Below are positions 6,959 to 13,135 of a stretch of 16,387 bases of DNA, piece after piece; position 1 is the first letter of the stretch; each line of letters begins with the position of its first letter. Source of the stretch: DATAVK01 sp036267755 (GTDB lineage Bacteria; Actinomycetota; Actinomycetes; JAFAQI01). The stretch is from positions 1-16,387 of the forward strand of contig DATAVK010000030.1 of assembly GCA_036267755.1 (NCBI GenBank). The letters run 5' to 3'. Under the pieces are notes generated by a model that was given only the letters and a program-made list of their open reading frames with translations, did not search any database and had not been told where the DNA came from. The position numbers and the translations under genes are program-made.

Positions 6959-7435
6959 TCAGCTGATGCGCTGGACCTGCTTGTGGGCGTTCTTCTGCGC
7001 GTGCTTCGCCTGCTTGCGGGCGGCCTTCTTGGCGTCACGAGAGGCTCGGCGGGCCCGGTGCGGGACCGACTCGCGGCCGCCGGTGTCGGCAACCGCAACG
7101 AGCAGGCCACCGAGCAGGCCGAGGTCGCGGGCGAACAGCGAGCGCTGCTCGGACTTGGCCTCGCTGTCCTTCTCGGACCAGAAGGCGTGGCCGGTCGCTG
7201 CCTCCGGGATCACCGTGACCGCGAGTGCCAGCGCGCTCAGCCGCGGGAACTTGCCCAGCGCCAGCAGCAGCCCGGCGCCGATCTGCGTGCCGGCGACCGC
7301 GCGGGAGACCGTGACGGGCTGGGCAACGCCGTACCCGCTCGCGCGTTCGGCGCGGCGGTCGATGTCACGCAGCGCTTCGGCGCCGGAGCTGACGAAGGCA
7401 AGGCCCAGCAGTGGTCGGGCAAGGCGACGGAACAT
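6959..7435 (-). CDS. DoxX-family membrane protein
   Basis: A 158-residue protein starting MFRRLARPLLGLAFVSSGAEAL, typical of DoxX/DoxD proteins, with about four hydrophobic segments. These include VAGTQIGAGLLLALGKFPRLSALALAV and the GLLGGLLVAVADTGG segment. The C-terminus is a strongly basic tail (RRASRDAKKAARKQAKHAQK and on), probably cytoplasmic. Family members are linked to thiol and redox stress systems in mycobacteria, where DoxX works with SodA and the SseA sulfurtransferase. A similar role here would fit the sulfur and mycothiol genes nearby but is inference. The ATG at 7433-7435 has no clear SD; CAGACT 6 nt upstream could be a -10 for a leaderless message. Confidence 0.83.
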   Translation of the reverse strand: MFRRLARPLLGLAFVSSGAEALRDIDRRAERASGYGVAQPVTVSRAVAGTQIGAGLLLALGKFPRLSALALAVTVIPEAATGHAFWSEKDSEAKSEQRSLFARDLGLLGGLLVAVADTGGRESVPHRARRASRDAKKAARKQAKHAQKNAHKQVQRIS

Positions 7436-7473
7436 GCTTCGAGTCTGCCCCCTGGGCCGGACACTAAGCAACG

Positions 7474-7507
7474 CCGCCCCCGCATCCGGCCGAGTCAGCG
7501 GGGGCGG
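7474..7507 (-). terminator. GC-rich hairpin at the 3' end of the hypothetical gene
   Basis: CCGCCCCCGC (7474-7483) and GCGGGGGCGG (7498-7507) are perfectly complementary over 10 bp with a 14-nt loop. On the minus strand the 5' arm is formed by the last codons of the gene ending at 7495 and the stop lies in the loop. No long U-tract follows (GTTGCTT), as is common in high-GC actinobacteria. Confidence 0.6.
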
Positions 7508-7986
7508 TGCAGCCGATCGGTCCAGTGGTGCTTCTCGGCAGAGGTCGGACCCGCACCGCCAGGGCCGTCGCGATGTGACCGCGCCGCCTCGTCCGCTGCA
7601 CGACCCGAGGCAGCTGCCGACGCTTCCGACGTACCGGGTGCCGGGGGTGCCACTCCAGTCTCCGGCGAGACATGGTCCGACAGCGACGGTCGGGTGGAGG
7701 GCGCGGGCGGCGCGTCGTAGTCCGTCGAGGCGATGATCTCGGCGACCTGTGCAGCCGAGAGGTCGTCGCTGTTGGCGATCTGCGGCACGAACCCGACCAG
7801 GTCGCCGTCCAGCAACACCATGGCCTCGAGGCCGGACGCGCCGTCGTTGTCCCAGATGACTTCGCGGCCGCCGGGGATCACCAACCGCACTCCGACGCTG
7901 TAGACACCGGCGCGCCGGTTCACATGCGCGAAGAAATCCCGCGCCCGCAGCAACTCGACAACCTCGGTGGCGACAGACTCTTCCAT
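7495..7986 (-). CDS. Hypothetical protein with disordered Pro/Ala/Ser tail
   Basis: A 163-residue protein I do not recognise. Residues 1 to about 92 look folded: two helices (MEESVATEVVELLRARDFFAHVNRR), then strands VYSVGVRLVIPGGREVIWDNDG and LEAMVLLDGDLVGFVPQI, then a helix (LSAAQVAEIIAS). The pattern resembles small alpha/beta domains found in actinobacterial hypothetical proteins. Residues 93-163 are low-complexity Pro/Ala/Ser/Gly and charged, with no membrane segment. The ATG at 7986 lacks a ribosome binding site but is 6 nt after the hexamer TAGCGT, so it is probably leaderless. The gene lies 9 bp downstream of the membrane-protein gene ending at 7996. Function unknown. Confidence 0.75.
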   Translation of the reverse strand: MEESVATEVVELLRARDFFAHVNRRAGVYSVGVRLVIPGGREVIWDNDGASGLEAMVLLDGDLVGFVPQIANSDDLSAAQVAEIIASTDYDAPPAPSTRPSLSDHVSPETGVAPPAPGTSEASAAASGRAADEAARSHRDGPGGAGPTSAEKHHWTDRLHRPR

Positions 7987-7992
7987 GCGTAG

Positions 7993-7998
7993 ACGCTA
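7993..7998 (-). promoter_or_regulatory. -10 hexamer TAGCGT overlapping the upstream stop codon
   Basis: On the minus strand TAGCGT ends 7 nt before the ATG at 7986. Its first three bases are the TAG stop codon of the upstream membrane-protein gene. Spacing fits a leaderless start at the A of the ATG. Confidence 0.5.
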
Positions 7999-8481
7999 TG
8001 CGATCTCTCGCGCCGGCCGGGCCAAATGGTGCCAGAACGGGATCGCGGCGAGGTAGCTACCGACCACCGAGATGACGCCGACGCCGACGTCGATGCTCAC
8101 CCGACCCTGCCTGGCCCAGTACACATCCTGCAGGTCGAGCAGCAACGCGAACTCGTCCACGATGAGAGCCGCTCCTGCGCCGTACGCCGTCGCCAGTGTG
8201 GTCGTGGACTTGTGCGAGGGCGGGATCGACAGCGCGGCGCCGCCCGATGCGCCGAGCAGCGCGATCCCCCACATGTAGTGATGGATGTGCTCGCCGCCCA
8301 GCGAGATGTTGCGGAACGGCCCGACGTCGGCGCGGATCGCGTACGTCAGCGCGCGCACCGCCGCGAACGTCCCGGTGAACGCCGTCCAGCTGACGAGGGC
8401 GATCTGCTGCTCGCGCTCGAGGTGGCGGTAGGCATCCCGCCGGCGCCGGTGCAGGGCGAGTGGGGACAACGGCTTGATCAC
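7996..8481 (-). CDS. Conserved-looking membrane protein of unknown function with EHIHHYMWG motif
   Basis: A 161-residue protein with about four hydrophobic segments. Two polar motifs border them: GGEHIHHYMWGIALLG (about 62-77) and VDEFALLLDLQDVYWARQGRVS (about 108-129). The His cluster and the acidic Asp109-Glu110 could bind a metal or take part in catalysis at the membrane; this is inference and I do not recognise the family. I chose GTG at 8479-8481, which lies 7 nt after a TACCGT hexamer. An upstream ATG at 8529 adds 16 residues, but it has no ribosome binding site and falls inside the first arm of the repeat element at 8521-8591. The N-terminus is rich in Arg (HRRRRDAYRHL), consistent with a cytoplasmic start. 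Confidence 0.78.
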   Translation of the reverse strand: MIKPLSPLALHRRRRDAYRHLEREQQIALVSWTAFTGTFAAVRALTYAIRADVGPFRNISLGGEHIHHYMWGIALLGASGGAALSIPPSHKSTTTLATAYGAGAALIVDEFALLLDLQDVYWARQGRVSIDVGVGVISVVGSYLAAIPFWHHLARPAREIA

Positions 8482-8488
8482 AACCGCG

Positions 8489-8494
8489 ACGGTA
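8489..8494 (-). promoter_or_regulatory. -10 hexamer for leaderless start at 8481
   Basis: TACCGT on the minus strand, 7 nt before GTG at 8481. It fits the TANNNT-plus-6-to-8-nt spacing seen at other genes in the window; if the true start is the ATG at 8529 this is a chance match inside the coding sequence. Confidence 0.4.
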
Positions 8495-8520
8495 TCGGTA
8501 ACCGAGCGCCGCCCCTGCTC

Positions 8521-8591
8521 CGCGATCATGCCGTTAGTGTCGCGTTTCGGCCGCGATCATGACGTTAGTGCGTGACTAACGTCATGATCGC
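8521..8591. repeat. Three-arm element, sequence family 2, copy a
   Basis: Arm CGCGATCATGCCGTTAGT (8521-8538), 13-nt spacer GTCGCGTTTCGGC, arm CGCGATCATGACGTTAGT (8552-8569), loop GCGTG, inverted arm from ACTAACGTCATGATCG (8575-8591, 17 bp). Copy b at 9694-9765 is nearly identical and in the same orientation. It lies 15 nt beyond the stop codon of the minus-strand gene at 8606. The first arm differs from the second by one base. Terminator or protein-bound repeat are both possible. Confidence 0.87.
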
Positions 8592-8605
8592 CGAGGAAAA
8601 GGTGG

Positions 8606-9577
8606 CTAGTCAGGCAGCCCGAGAGCGCGCCGGGCGGCGTCGACCTCCGGCGACCGACTCGACGCCATGGCGGCGATCCTCGCAGGCGCGTTCGCCCATG
8701 CCGTCAACCATTCCCGGGCCAGTCGTTGCGGTCGCGCCAGGTCCGCCTGGCTGAACCGCATCACGTGCCAGCCACGACGCTCCAGCCATCGGTCGCCCGC
8801 TCGATCGCTGCCGAACACCGACCGCTCGGTGTGCGTGTCGAACCCGTCGTACTCGCCCCACAGCAGCCGGCGAGGATCCGCCAGATCCCCACGCGCGAGG
8901 ACCGTGCCGTCGTAGTCGCGGAGGTGGATGTCGGTCACCAGGCCGGTCACTCCGCCGTCCCAGAGTGCGAGCCGCAGCTCCGTCTCCTTCGGCGAGTCGA
9001 CACCGCACCGTGACAGGTCGAACAGTTCCCGCGACCGGCTGACGAGACGCATCCCGATGAGCCGGGTCAGGGCGTCTTGGAGCAGGTCGGGCGTGACGAG
9101 CCCGCGCCGAAGCGCCCCGTCGATGAGCTGCACCACCTGAAGTCTCGGTTGACGCGGGTCGCGAGCGAGGTCGGCAAGCGTGCGACCGACCCCGACGGTG
9201 CGAATGCCGTTTACGGTCACGACGTCCTCAGGGGCCAGCGCCGCGTGATGAATCCGCAGCCCCCGTCGGTGCCGGCGGGTCACCTCGCGCGGAACGGCGA
9301 CATGCACGGTGGCGTCGGGCGCCGACCAGGTGGGCGGGAGCCACGGGATTCCCAGCTGTACGGCGGAAGACGGGGGGCACAGGACAGCCTCGGGCCCTTG
9401 GCTGGCTACAGCAGCGCGGAACCGGGCCGACTGAGCCGCCGCGGCGCTCGCATCAACGACGACACCGCGGAACAGCGCGACCGCGGCGCCATCGCGCAGT
9501 CGCGCCGTGATCTCCTGATGGCTCAGCTGACCCGAAACCACCAGGAGCGTTCTGGACGTCGGGAGGACAGGCAACAT
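8606..9577 (-). CDS. AbiEi-like N-terminal region plus DUF559 (Vsr/PD-(D/E)XK-like) protein
   Basis: A 323-residue protein of a type common in actinobacteria. The N-terminal half (SGQLSHQEITARLRDGAAVALFRGVVVDAS) resembles the winged-helix AbiEi antitoxin-like region, followed by VHVAVPREVTRRHRRGLRIHHA and TVGVGRTLADLARD, usual in that group. The C-terminal half is a DUF559-type nuclease fold: SPKETELRLALWDGG, then GDLADPRRLLWGEYDG (about 230-245, candidate metal ligands Asp231, Glu242, Asp244), then DRAGDRWLERRGWHVMRF. No partner toxin gene is adjacent, so it is not called a toxin-antitoxin pair. The ATG at 9575-9577 is chosen; a TTG at 9619 adds 14 residues; neither has a clear SD. The gene is bracketed by two near-identical repeat elements. 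Cellular role unknown. Confidence 0.83.
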   Translation of the reverse strand: MLPVLPTSRTLLVVSGQLSHQEITARLRDGAAVALFRGVVVDASAAAAQSARFRAAVASQGPEAVLCPPSSAVQLGIPWLPPTWSAPDATVHVAVPREVTRRHRRGLRIHHAALAPEDVVTVNGIRTVGVGRTLADLARDPRQPRLQVVQLIDGALRRGLVTPDLLQDALTRLIGMRLVSRSRELFDLSRCGVDSPKETELRLALWDGGVTGLVTDIHLRDYDGTVLARGDLADPRRLLWGEYDGFDTHTERSVFGSDRAGDRWLERRGWHVMRFSQADLARPQRLAREWLTAWANAPARIAAMASSRSPEVDAARRALGLPD

Positions 9578-9693
9578 CCGGCCAGGGTTATGGCGTGGCT
9601 GGTGGCTGGCGGGCCACAACGGCGCACCTGTGGACGGTTCACGTCGTACCCGAACCTGTGTATGCAGAGGGCCGCCCCACCACCCGCCGCCGC

Positions 9694-9765
9694 CGCGATC
9701 ATGACGTTAGTGACGCGTTTCGGCCGCGATCATGACGTTAGTGCGTGACTAACGTCATGATCGCG
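9694..9765. repeat. Three-arm element, sequence family 2, copy b
   Basis: Arm CGCGATCATGACGTTAGT (9694-9711), 13-nt spacer GACGCGTTTCGGC, identical arm (9725-9742), loop GCGTG, inverted arm ACTAACGTCATGATCGCG (9748-9765). All three arms match perfectly, giving an 18-bp hairpin plus a spare arm. It is followed on the plus strand by GGAGAAAAAGGGG. It lies between the zinc-ribbon gene (stop at 9797) and the start of the DUF559 gene. Confidence 0.88.
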
Positions 9766-9796
9766 GAGAAAAAGGGGCGGCCGGGGTCCTAGCGGG

Positions 9797-10099
9797 TCAG
9801 AGGCAGGCGCGGCATTTTGAGGGGGCGATCCGGGACCGCTCCGAGAGCGCGATCTCGCGGCGGCATACCGAGCACACGAAGTCGACGTCCGGGTTCGCGG
9901 GCTCCGGCAGTGGCTCCTCGATCGACGGCCGAGGGCGCGGCAGGTACGGCAGATCCGGCGGCCCCCACGGCTCCGGCGGACCTGACGCAGGGCTCGACGA
10001 GCTCGACGCACTCGATGCCTGGGCCTTCGAGCGCGCGGCAGCAGCCGGCCGCCGGCGCATCAGCGCTCGACGTCCGCGTGCCTGATCGGAGCCAGCCAT
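9797..10099 (-). CDS. Small protein with C-terminal zinc ribbon
   Basis: A 100-residue protein. Residues 1-70 are low complexity: Arg/Ala-rich, then a Ser run (SSASSSSSPASG), then Pro-rich (PEPWGPPDLPYLPRPRP). The last 28 residues hold CSVCRREIALSERSRIAPSK followed by CRAC. This is two CxxC knuckles 17 residues apart that should bind one zinc ion. Such zinc ribbons bind nucleic acid or partner proteins; no specific function can be given. The ATG at 10097-10099 has GAAAGG 5 nt upstream. A longer frame on the same strand (9789-10250) is a shadow without motifs. The gene is divergent from the signalling operon at 10305. Confidence 0.72.
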   Translation of the reverse strand: MAGSDQARGRRALMRRRPAAAARSKAQASSASSSSSPASGPPEPWGPPDLPYLPRPRPSIEEPLPEPANPDVDFVCSVCRREIALSERSRIAPSKCRACL

Positions 10100-10197
10100 T
10101 GGCGCCTTTCACCCCCGTTCCATGATCACGTCGACATACCCACCGGCGTTCAGTTGGGCCGATCGGATCACCCGAATGCCGCCGCCCGGCGGCACCA

Positions 10198-10263
10198 CAA
10201 GCGCGCCACAAGCGCGCTGCAAGCGCCCCGCAAGCGCACGGCAGGCGCACGCTGAGCGCGAAG
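10198..10263. repeat. Six imperfect 11-bp direct repeats (CAAGCGC-type)
   Basis: Units start at 10198, 10209, 10220, 10231, 10242 and 10253: CAAGCGCGCCA, CAAGCGCGCTG, CAAGCGCCCCG, CAAGCGCACGG, CAGGCGCACGC, TGAGCGCGAAG. The first seven bases are best kept and the array decays toward the right. An 11-bp period is close to one DNA helical turn, so the units face the same side. The array ends just before a possible promoter of the REC-PP2C gene, consistent with a regulator-binding array. Confidence 0.7.
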
Positions 10264-10270
10264 TCCTAGA

Positions 10271-10276
10271 TACAGT
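10271..10276 (+). promoter_or_regulatory. Possible -10 hexamer for the signalling operon
   Basis: TACAGT, with TAGATA overlapping just upstream (10268-10273), lies about 29 bp before the GTG at 10305 and 8 bp after the 11-bp repeat array. No good -35 is visible, as might be expected for an activated promoter. Confidence 0.35.
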
Positions 10277-10304
10277 TGTGATCTTCGGGGGCTGGGGAGG
10301 GTGT

Positions 10305-11498
10305 GTGGTCCAGAGTTCCGCGGTCGGGGTGGGGGCCCCCGCCGCTCACCGGCTGCTGCTGGTGGAGGACGACGAGGGCGACGCTTTTCTGGTCCGTGAG
10401 CTGCTCAGCGAGATCGCCGACACCCAGGAGGTCACCTGGGCCCGTTCGCTGGGCGAGGCGAAGGGGGCGCTGGCCGAGACGACCTTCGACTGTGTCCTGA
10501 TGGACCTGGGGCTGCCTGACGCCAGCGGTCTCGACGCGCTGCGCAGCGTCCTCGAGGACCACGCCGACACCGCCGTACTGGTCCTGACCGGCCTCGCCGA
10601 CGAACACAGCGGCACCGATGCGGTCGCCGCCGGCGCCCAGGACTACCTGGTCAAAGGGCAGGTCGACGGCGAGCTCCTGGTCCGATCCATCCGGTACGCC
10701 GTAGAACGCAAACGCGCCGACGAGCAGCTGCGGCGGCTCTACGCGAGCGAGCTGCGCGAGGCCGAGAACACCCGGCTCGAGCGCGGCCTGCTGCCGCACC
10801 CGGTCACCGACGACCCCCGGCTGCGCATCACCACCCGCTACCGCTCCGGGCGTGACGGCGTCCTGGGCGGCGACTTCTTCGACGTCGTCGAGATCGCGGA
10901 CCACCAGCTGTTCATCCTGGTCGGCGACGTCAGCGGCCACGGCCCCGACGAGGCCGCGCTCGGCGTCGCGCTGCGGATCGCCTGGCGCACCCTGGTGCTC
11001 GCCGGCGTCGACCTCGACGACCTGCTTCCGACGCTCGACCGGGTGCTGGTCGGCGAACGCCGGTTCGACGAGGTCTTCGCGACCCTGTGCATGCTCGTGG
11101 TCGAGCCGTCACGCGAACGCGGCCGGCTGTTCCTGGCCGGCCACCCGGTCCCCCTGATGTTGCGGACGCTCGATGACGGCGGCCCCATCCAGCTGCCGGA
11201 CGATCTGGTCGGCCCGGCGCTCGGGATGCTGCCCGACGTCATCTGGGGCAGCCAGATGGTCGAGCTCGGGCGCGACTGGCGGGTGATGCTGTTCAGCGAC
11301 GGGCTGGTCGAAGGACGGATCGGTCAGGGCTCGGAGCGGCTCGGCGTCGACCGGCTGCTGGTGATCGCCGCCGATTTCCCGTCGTACGACGAAACCCCCC
11401 TGCTGGTGGACCACCTGATCGCCCGGGCCCGCGAGCTGCACGGTGGGGAACTCAGCGACGACGTCGCCGTCCTCGTCGTGGAGTGCTGCGACACGTGA
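10305..11498 (+). CDS. Response regulator with PP2C (SpoIIE/RsbU-like) serine phosphatase output
   Basis: A 397-residue cytoplasmic protein. The receiver domain (about 15-130) has LLLVEDDEGD with acidic residues 21-23, phospho-acceptor Asp67 in CVLMDLGLPDASG, and Lys in DYLVKGQ. A helical linker (VERKRADEQLRRLYASELREAE) leads to a PPM/SpoIIE phosphatase domain (about 170-395) with its metal-binding Asp motifs GGDFFDVVE, VGDVSGHGPDE, FSDGLVEG and SDDVAVLVVE. Such proteins dephosphorylate anti-sigma antagonists (STAS proteins) under control of receiver phosphorylation, releasing an alternative sigma factor. No STAS or anti-sigma gene is in the window. GTG at 10305 was chosen because GGAGG lies 4 nt upstream and conserved sequence begins shortly after; in-frame codons back to 10122 run through the repeat array. 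It overlaps the kinase by 4 nt. Confidence 0.88.
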   Translation: MVQSSAVGVGAPAAHRLLLVEDDEGDAFLVRELLSEIADTQEVTWARSLGEAKGALAETTFDCVLMDLGLPDASGLDALRSVLEDHADTAVLVLTGLADEHSGTDAVAAGAQDYLVKGQVDGELLVRSIRYAVERKRADEQLRRLYASELREAENTRLERGLLPHPVTDDPRLRITTRYRSGRDGVLGGDFFDVVEIADHQLFILVGDVSGHGPDEAALGVALRIAWRTLVLAGVDLDDLLPTLDRVLVGERRFDEVFATLCMLVVEPSRERGRLFLAGHPVPLMLRTLDDGGPIQLPDDLVGPALGMLPDVIWGSQMVELGRDWRVMLFSDGLVEGRIGQGSERLGVDRLLVIAADFPSYDETPLLVDHLIARARELHGGELSDDVAVLVVECCDT

Positions 11499-13135
11499 CG
11501 CTGACGGACGACGACGGCGCCCCCACCGTGTCGTCGGCCTGGAGCCTGCGACGTCGGCTGCGCCGGCTGCTCGCGGGCCTCAGCGTGCTCGTGATCGTCC
11601 TCATCGCGCTGTCCGTCGGGCTGCTCGTCAGCGTCCGACATCAACAGCACCAGGTGATCGATCGGTACTTCACGGCCATCAACATCTCCGACCAGCGGTT
11701 CATCGCCCAGCTCGACGCCGAGACCGCGGTCCGCGGGTATGCGCTGACCGGCGCGACCGTCACGTTGCAACCACTGACCCACTTCAAGACCGCGGCCTAT
11801 CACCAGCAGCTGGTTCGGCTGCAGGCCTTGCTGAGGCCGGACCCGGCCGCCGAGAAGGGTCTCACCACCTGGGAGGCCGCGACCGATCGCTGGTACCAAC
11901 AGTCGGCGCTGCCGACCCAGCGACACATCGCGTCCCAGGGCCGCGGGTCAGTGACCCCGCAGAGCGTGCTCGCGGGCAAGACGCTTTTCGACGCCAACCG
12001 GACGGCGTTCAACAACTACGTCAACCCGTTGATCGCCAAGCGAAACTCCGCCAGCAACGCGCTGAAGGTCCGCACCACTCTGCTGTTCGTCGCCGTACTG
12101 ATCGCAGCACTCGGAATCCTCGCCGCCGGCGGCCTGCTGTGGATCGGGCTGCGGCGCTGGGTCGTCGACCCGCTGTCACACCTCGGCGACGAGACCCGGT
12201 TGGTCGCGGACGGCGACCTCCAGCACGAGGTCGCCGCGGAAGGACCTTCCGAGATCCGCCAGCTCGGCGAAGACGTCGACGGCATGCGCCGCGAGATCGT
12301 GCGCCAGCTCGCCGAGGTAGAGCGAGCCCGGGTCGAGATCGAGACGGCCCGGCTGACCCTCGCCCGGCAAGCCGAGGACCTCGCCCGATCCAACCGCGAC
12401 CTCGAGCAGTTCGCCTACGTCGCCTCCCACGACCTGCAGGAGCCGCTGCGCAAGGTGGCGAGCTTCTGCCAGATGCTCGAGCGGCGCTATACCGGGCAGC
12501 TCGACGAGCGCGCCGACCAGTACATCGCCTTCGCCGTCGACGGCGCGAAGCGGATGCAGCAGCTGATCAACGACCTGCTCGCGTTCTCCCGGGTCGGCCG
12601 GATGAGCGCGGGGATGACCCAGGTCTCGCTGCGGGATTGCTTCGAGACCGCCGTCAGCAACCTCACGGTCTCCATCGACACCGCCGATGCGGTCATCACG
12701 CACGACCCGCTCCCCACGGTCCGCGGCGAGCGCACCCTGCTCGTCCAGCTGTTCCAGAACCTGATCGGCAATGCCATCAAGTTCCGGGGCGACGAGACGC
12801 CCAAGGTCCACATCGGCTCGACCCGCGAAGGCGAGTTCTGGGAGATCTCCTGCGCGGACAACGGGATCGGGATCGAGCCGCAGTACGCCGATCGGATCTT
12901 CGTCATCTTCCAGCGGCTGCACGGGCGCGAGGAGTACACCGGCACCGGCATCGGGCTGGCGCTGTGCAAGCGCATCGTGGAGTACCACGGCGGGGAGCTG
13001 TGGCTCGACACGACGGTGACACAGGGAACGACGTTCCGCTGGACCTTGCCGGTCCGTGGTGCGACAGTGCGGCCAGACCCTCAGGGAACCCCCACCCTCG
13101 AGGCAGGAACGGCGCTACCGGTGGAGAAGTCATGA
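11495..13135 (+). CDS. Membrane histidine kinase with CHASE3 sensor
   Basis: A 546-residue sensor kinase. TM1 (about 25-47) and TM2 (about 195-217) enclose an extracytoplasmic CHASE3-like helical domain (ISDQRFIAQLDAETAVRGYAL is its typical start). A HAMP region follows (WVVDPLSHLGDETRLVADGD), then a coiled coil and the HisKA domain with His312 in YVASHDLQEPLRK. The ATPase domain has the N box QNLIGNAIKF, G1 box DNGIGI at about 455 and G2 box GTGIGLALCKRI. The SHDLQEPLR type is that of phytochrome-like kinases that pair with Rcp1-like regulators, and such a regulator is the next gene. GTG at 11495 overlaps the preceding stop (GTGA); GTG at 11483 is possible. The 3' end overlaps the next gene by ATGA. 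The signal sensed is unknown. Confidence 0.9.
   Translation: MTLTDDDGAPTVSSAWSLRRRLRRLLAGLSVLVIVLIALSVGLLVSVRHQQHQVIDRYFTAINISDQRFIAQLDAETAVRGYALTGATVTLQPLTHFKTAAYHQQLVRLQALLRPDPAAEKGLTTWEAATDRWYQQSALPTQRHIASQGRGSVTPQSVLAGKTLFDANRTAFNNYVNPLIAKRNSASNALKVRTTLLFVAVLIAALGILAAGGLLWIGLRRWVVDPLSHLGDETRLVADGDLQHEVAAEGPSEIRQLGEDVDGMRREIVRQLAEVERARVEIETARLTLARQAEDLARSNRDLEQFAYVASHDLQEPLRKVASFCQMLERRYTGQLDERADQYIAFAVDGAKRMQQLINDLLAFSRVGRMSAGMTQVSLRDCFETAVSNLTVSIDTADAVITHDPLPTVRGERTLLVQLFQNLIGNAIKFRGDETPKVHIGSTREGEFWEISCADNGIGIEPQYADRIFVIFQRLHGREEYTGTGIGLALCKRIVEYHGGELWLDTTVTQGTTFRWTLPVRGATVRPDPQGTPTLEAGTALPVEKS

Noticed and set aside
8606..9577. AbiE-type toxin-antitoxin system
   Set aside because: The protein has an AbiEi-like region but no AbiEii nucleotidyltransferase gene is adjacent, and its C-terminus is a DUF559 fold, so a toxin-antitoxin call is not supported.
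2757..9765. CRISPR array or insertion-sequence ends
   Set aside because: There are too few repeat units, spacers are repeated rather than unique, no cas or transposase gene is present, and target-site duplications are not visible.
9789..10250. Longer minus-strand frame overlapping the zinc-ribbon gene
   Set aside because: No motif and no ribosome binding site, and it runs through the 11-bp repeat array; the zinc-ribbon frame has an SD and two CxxC pairs.
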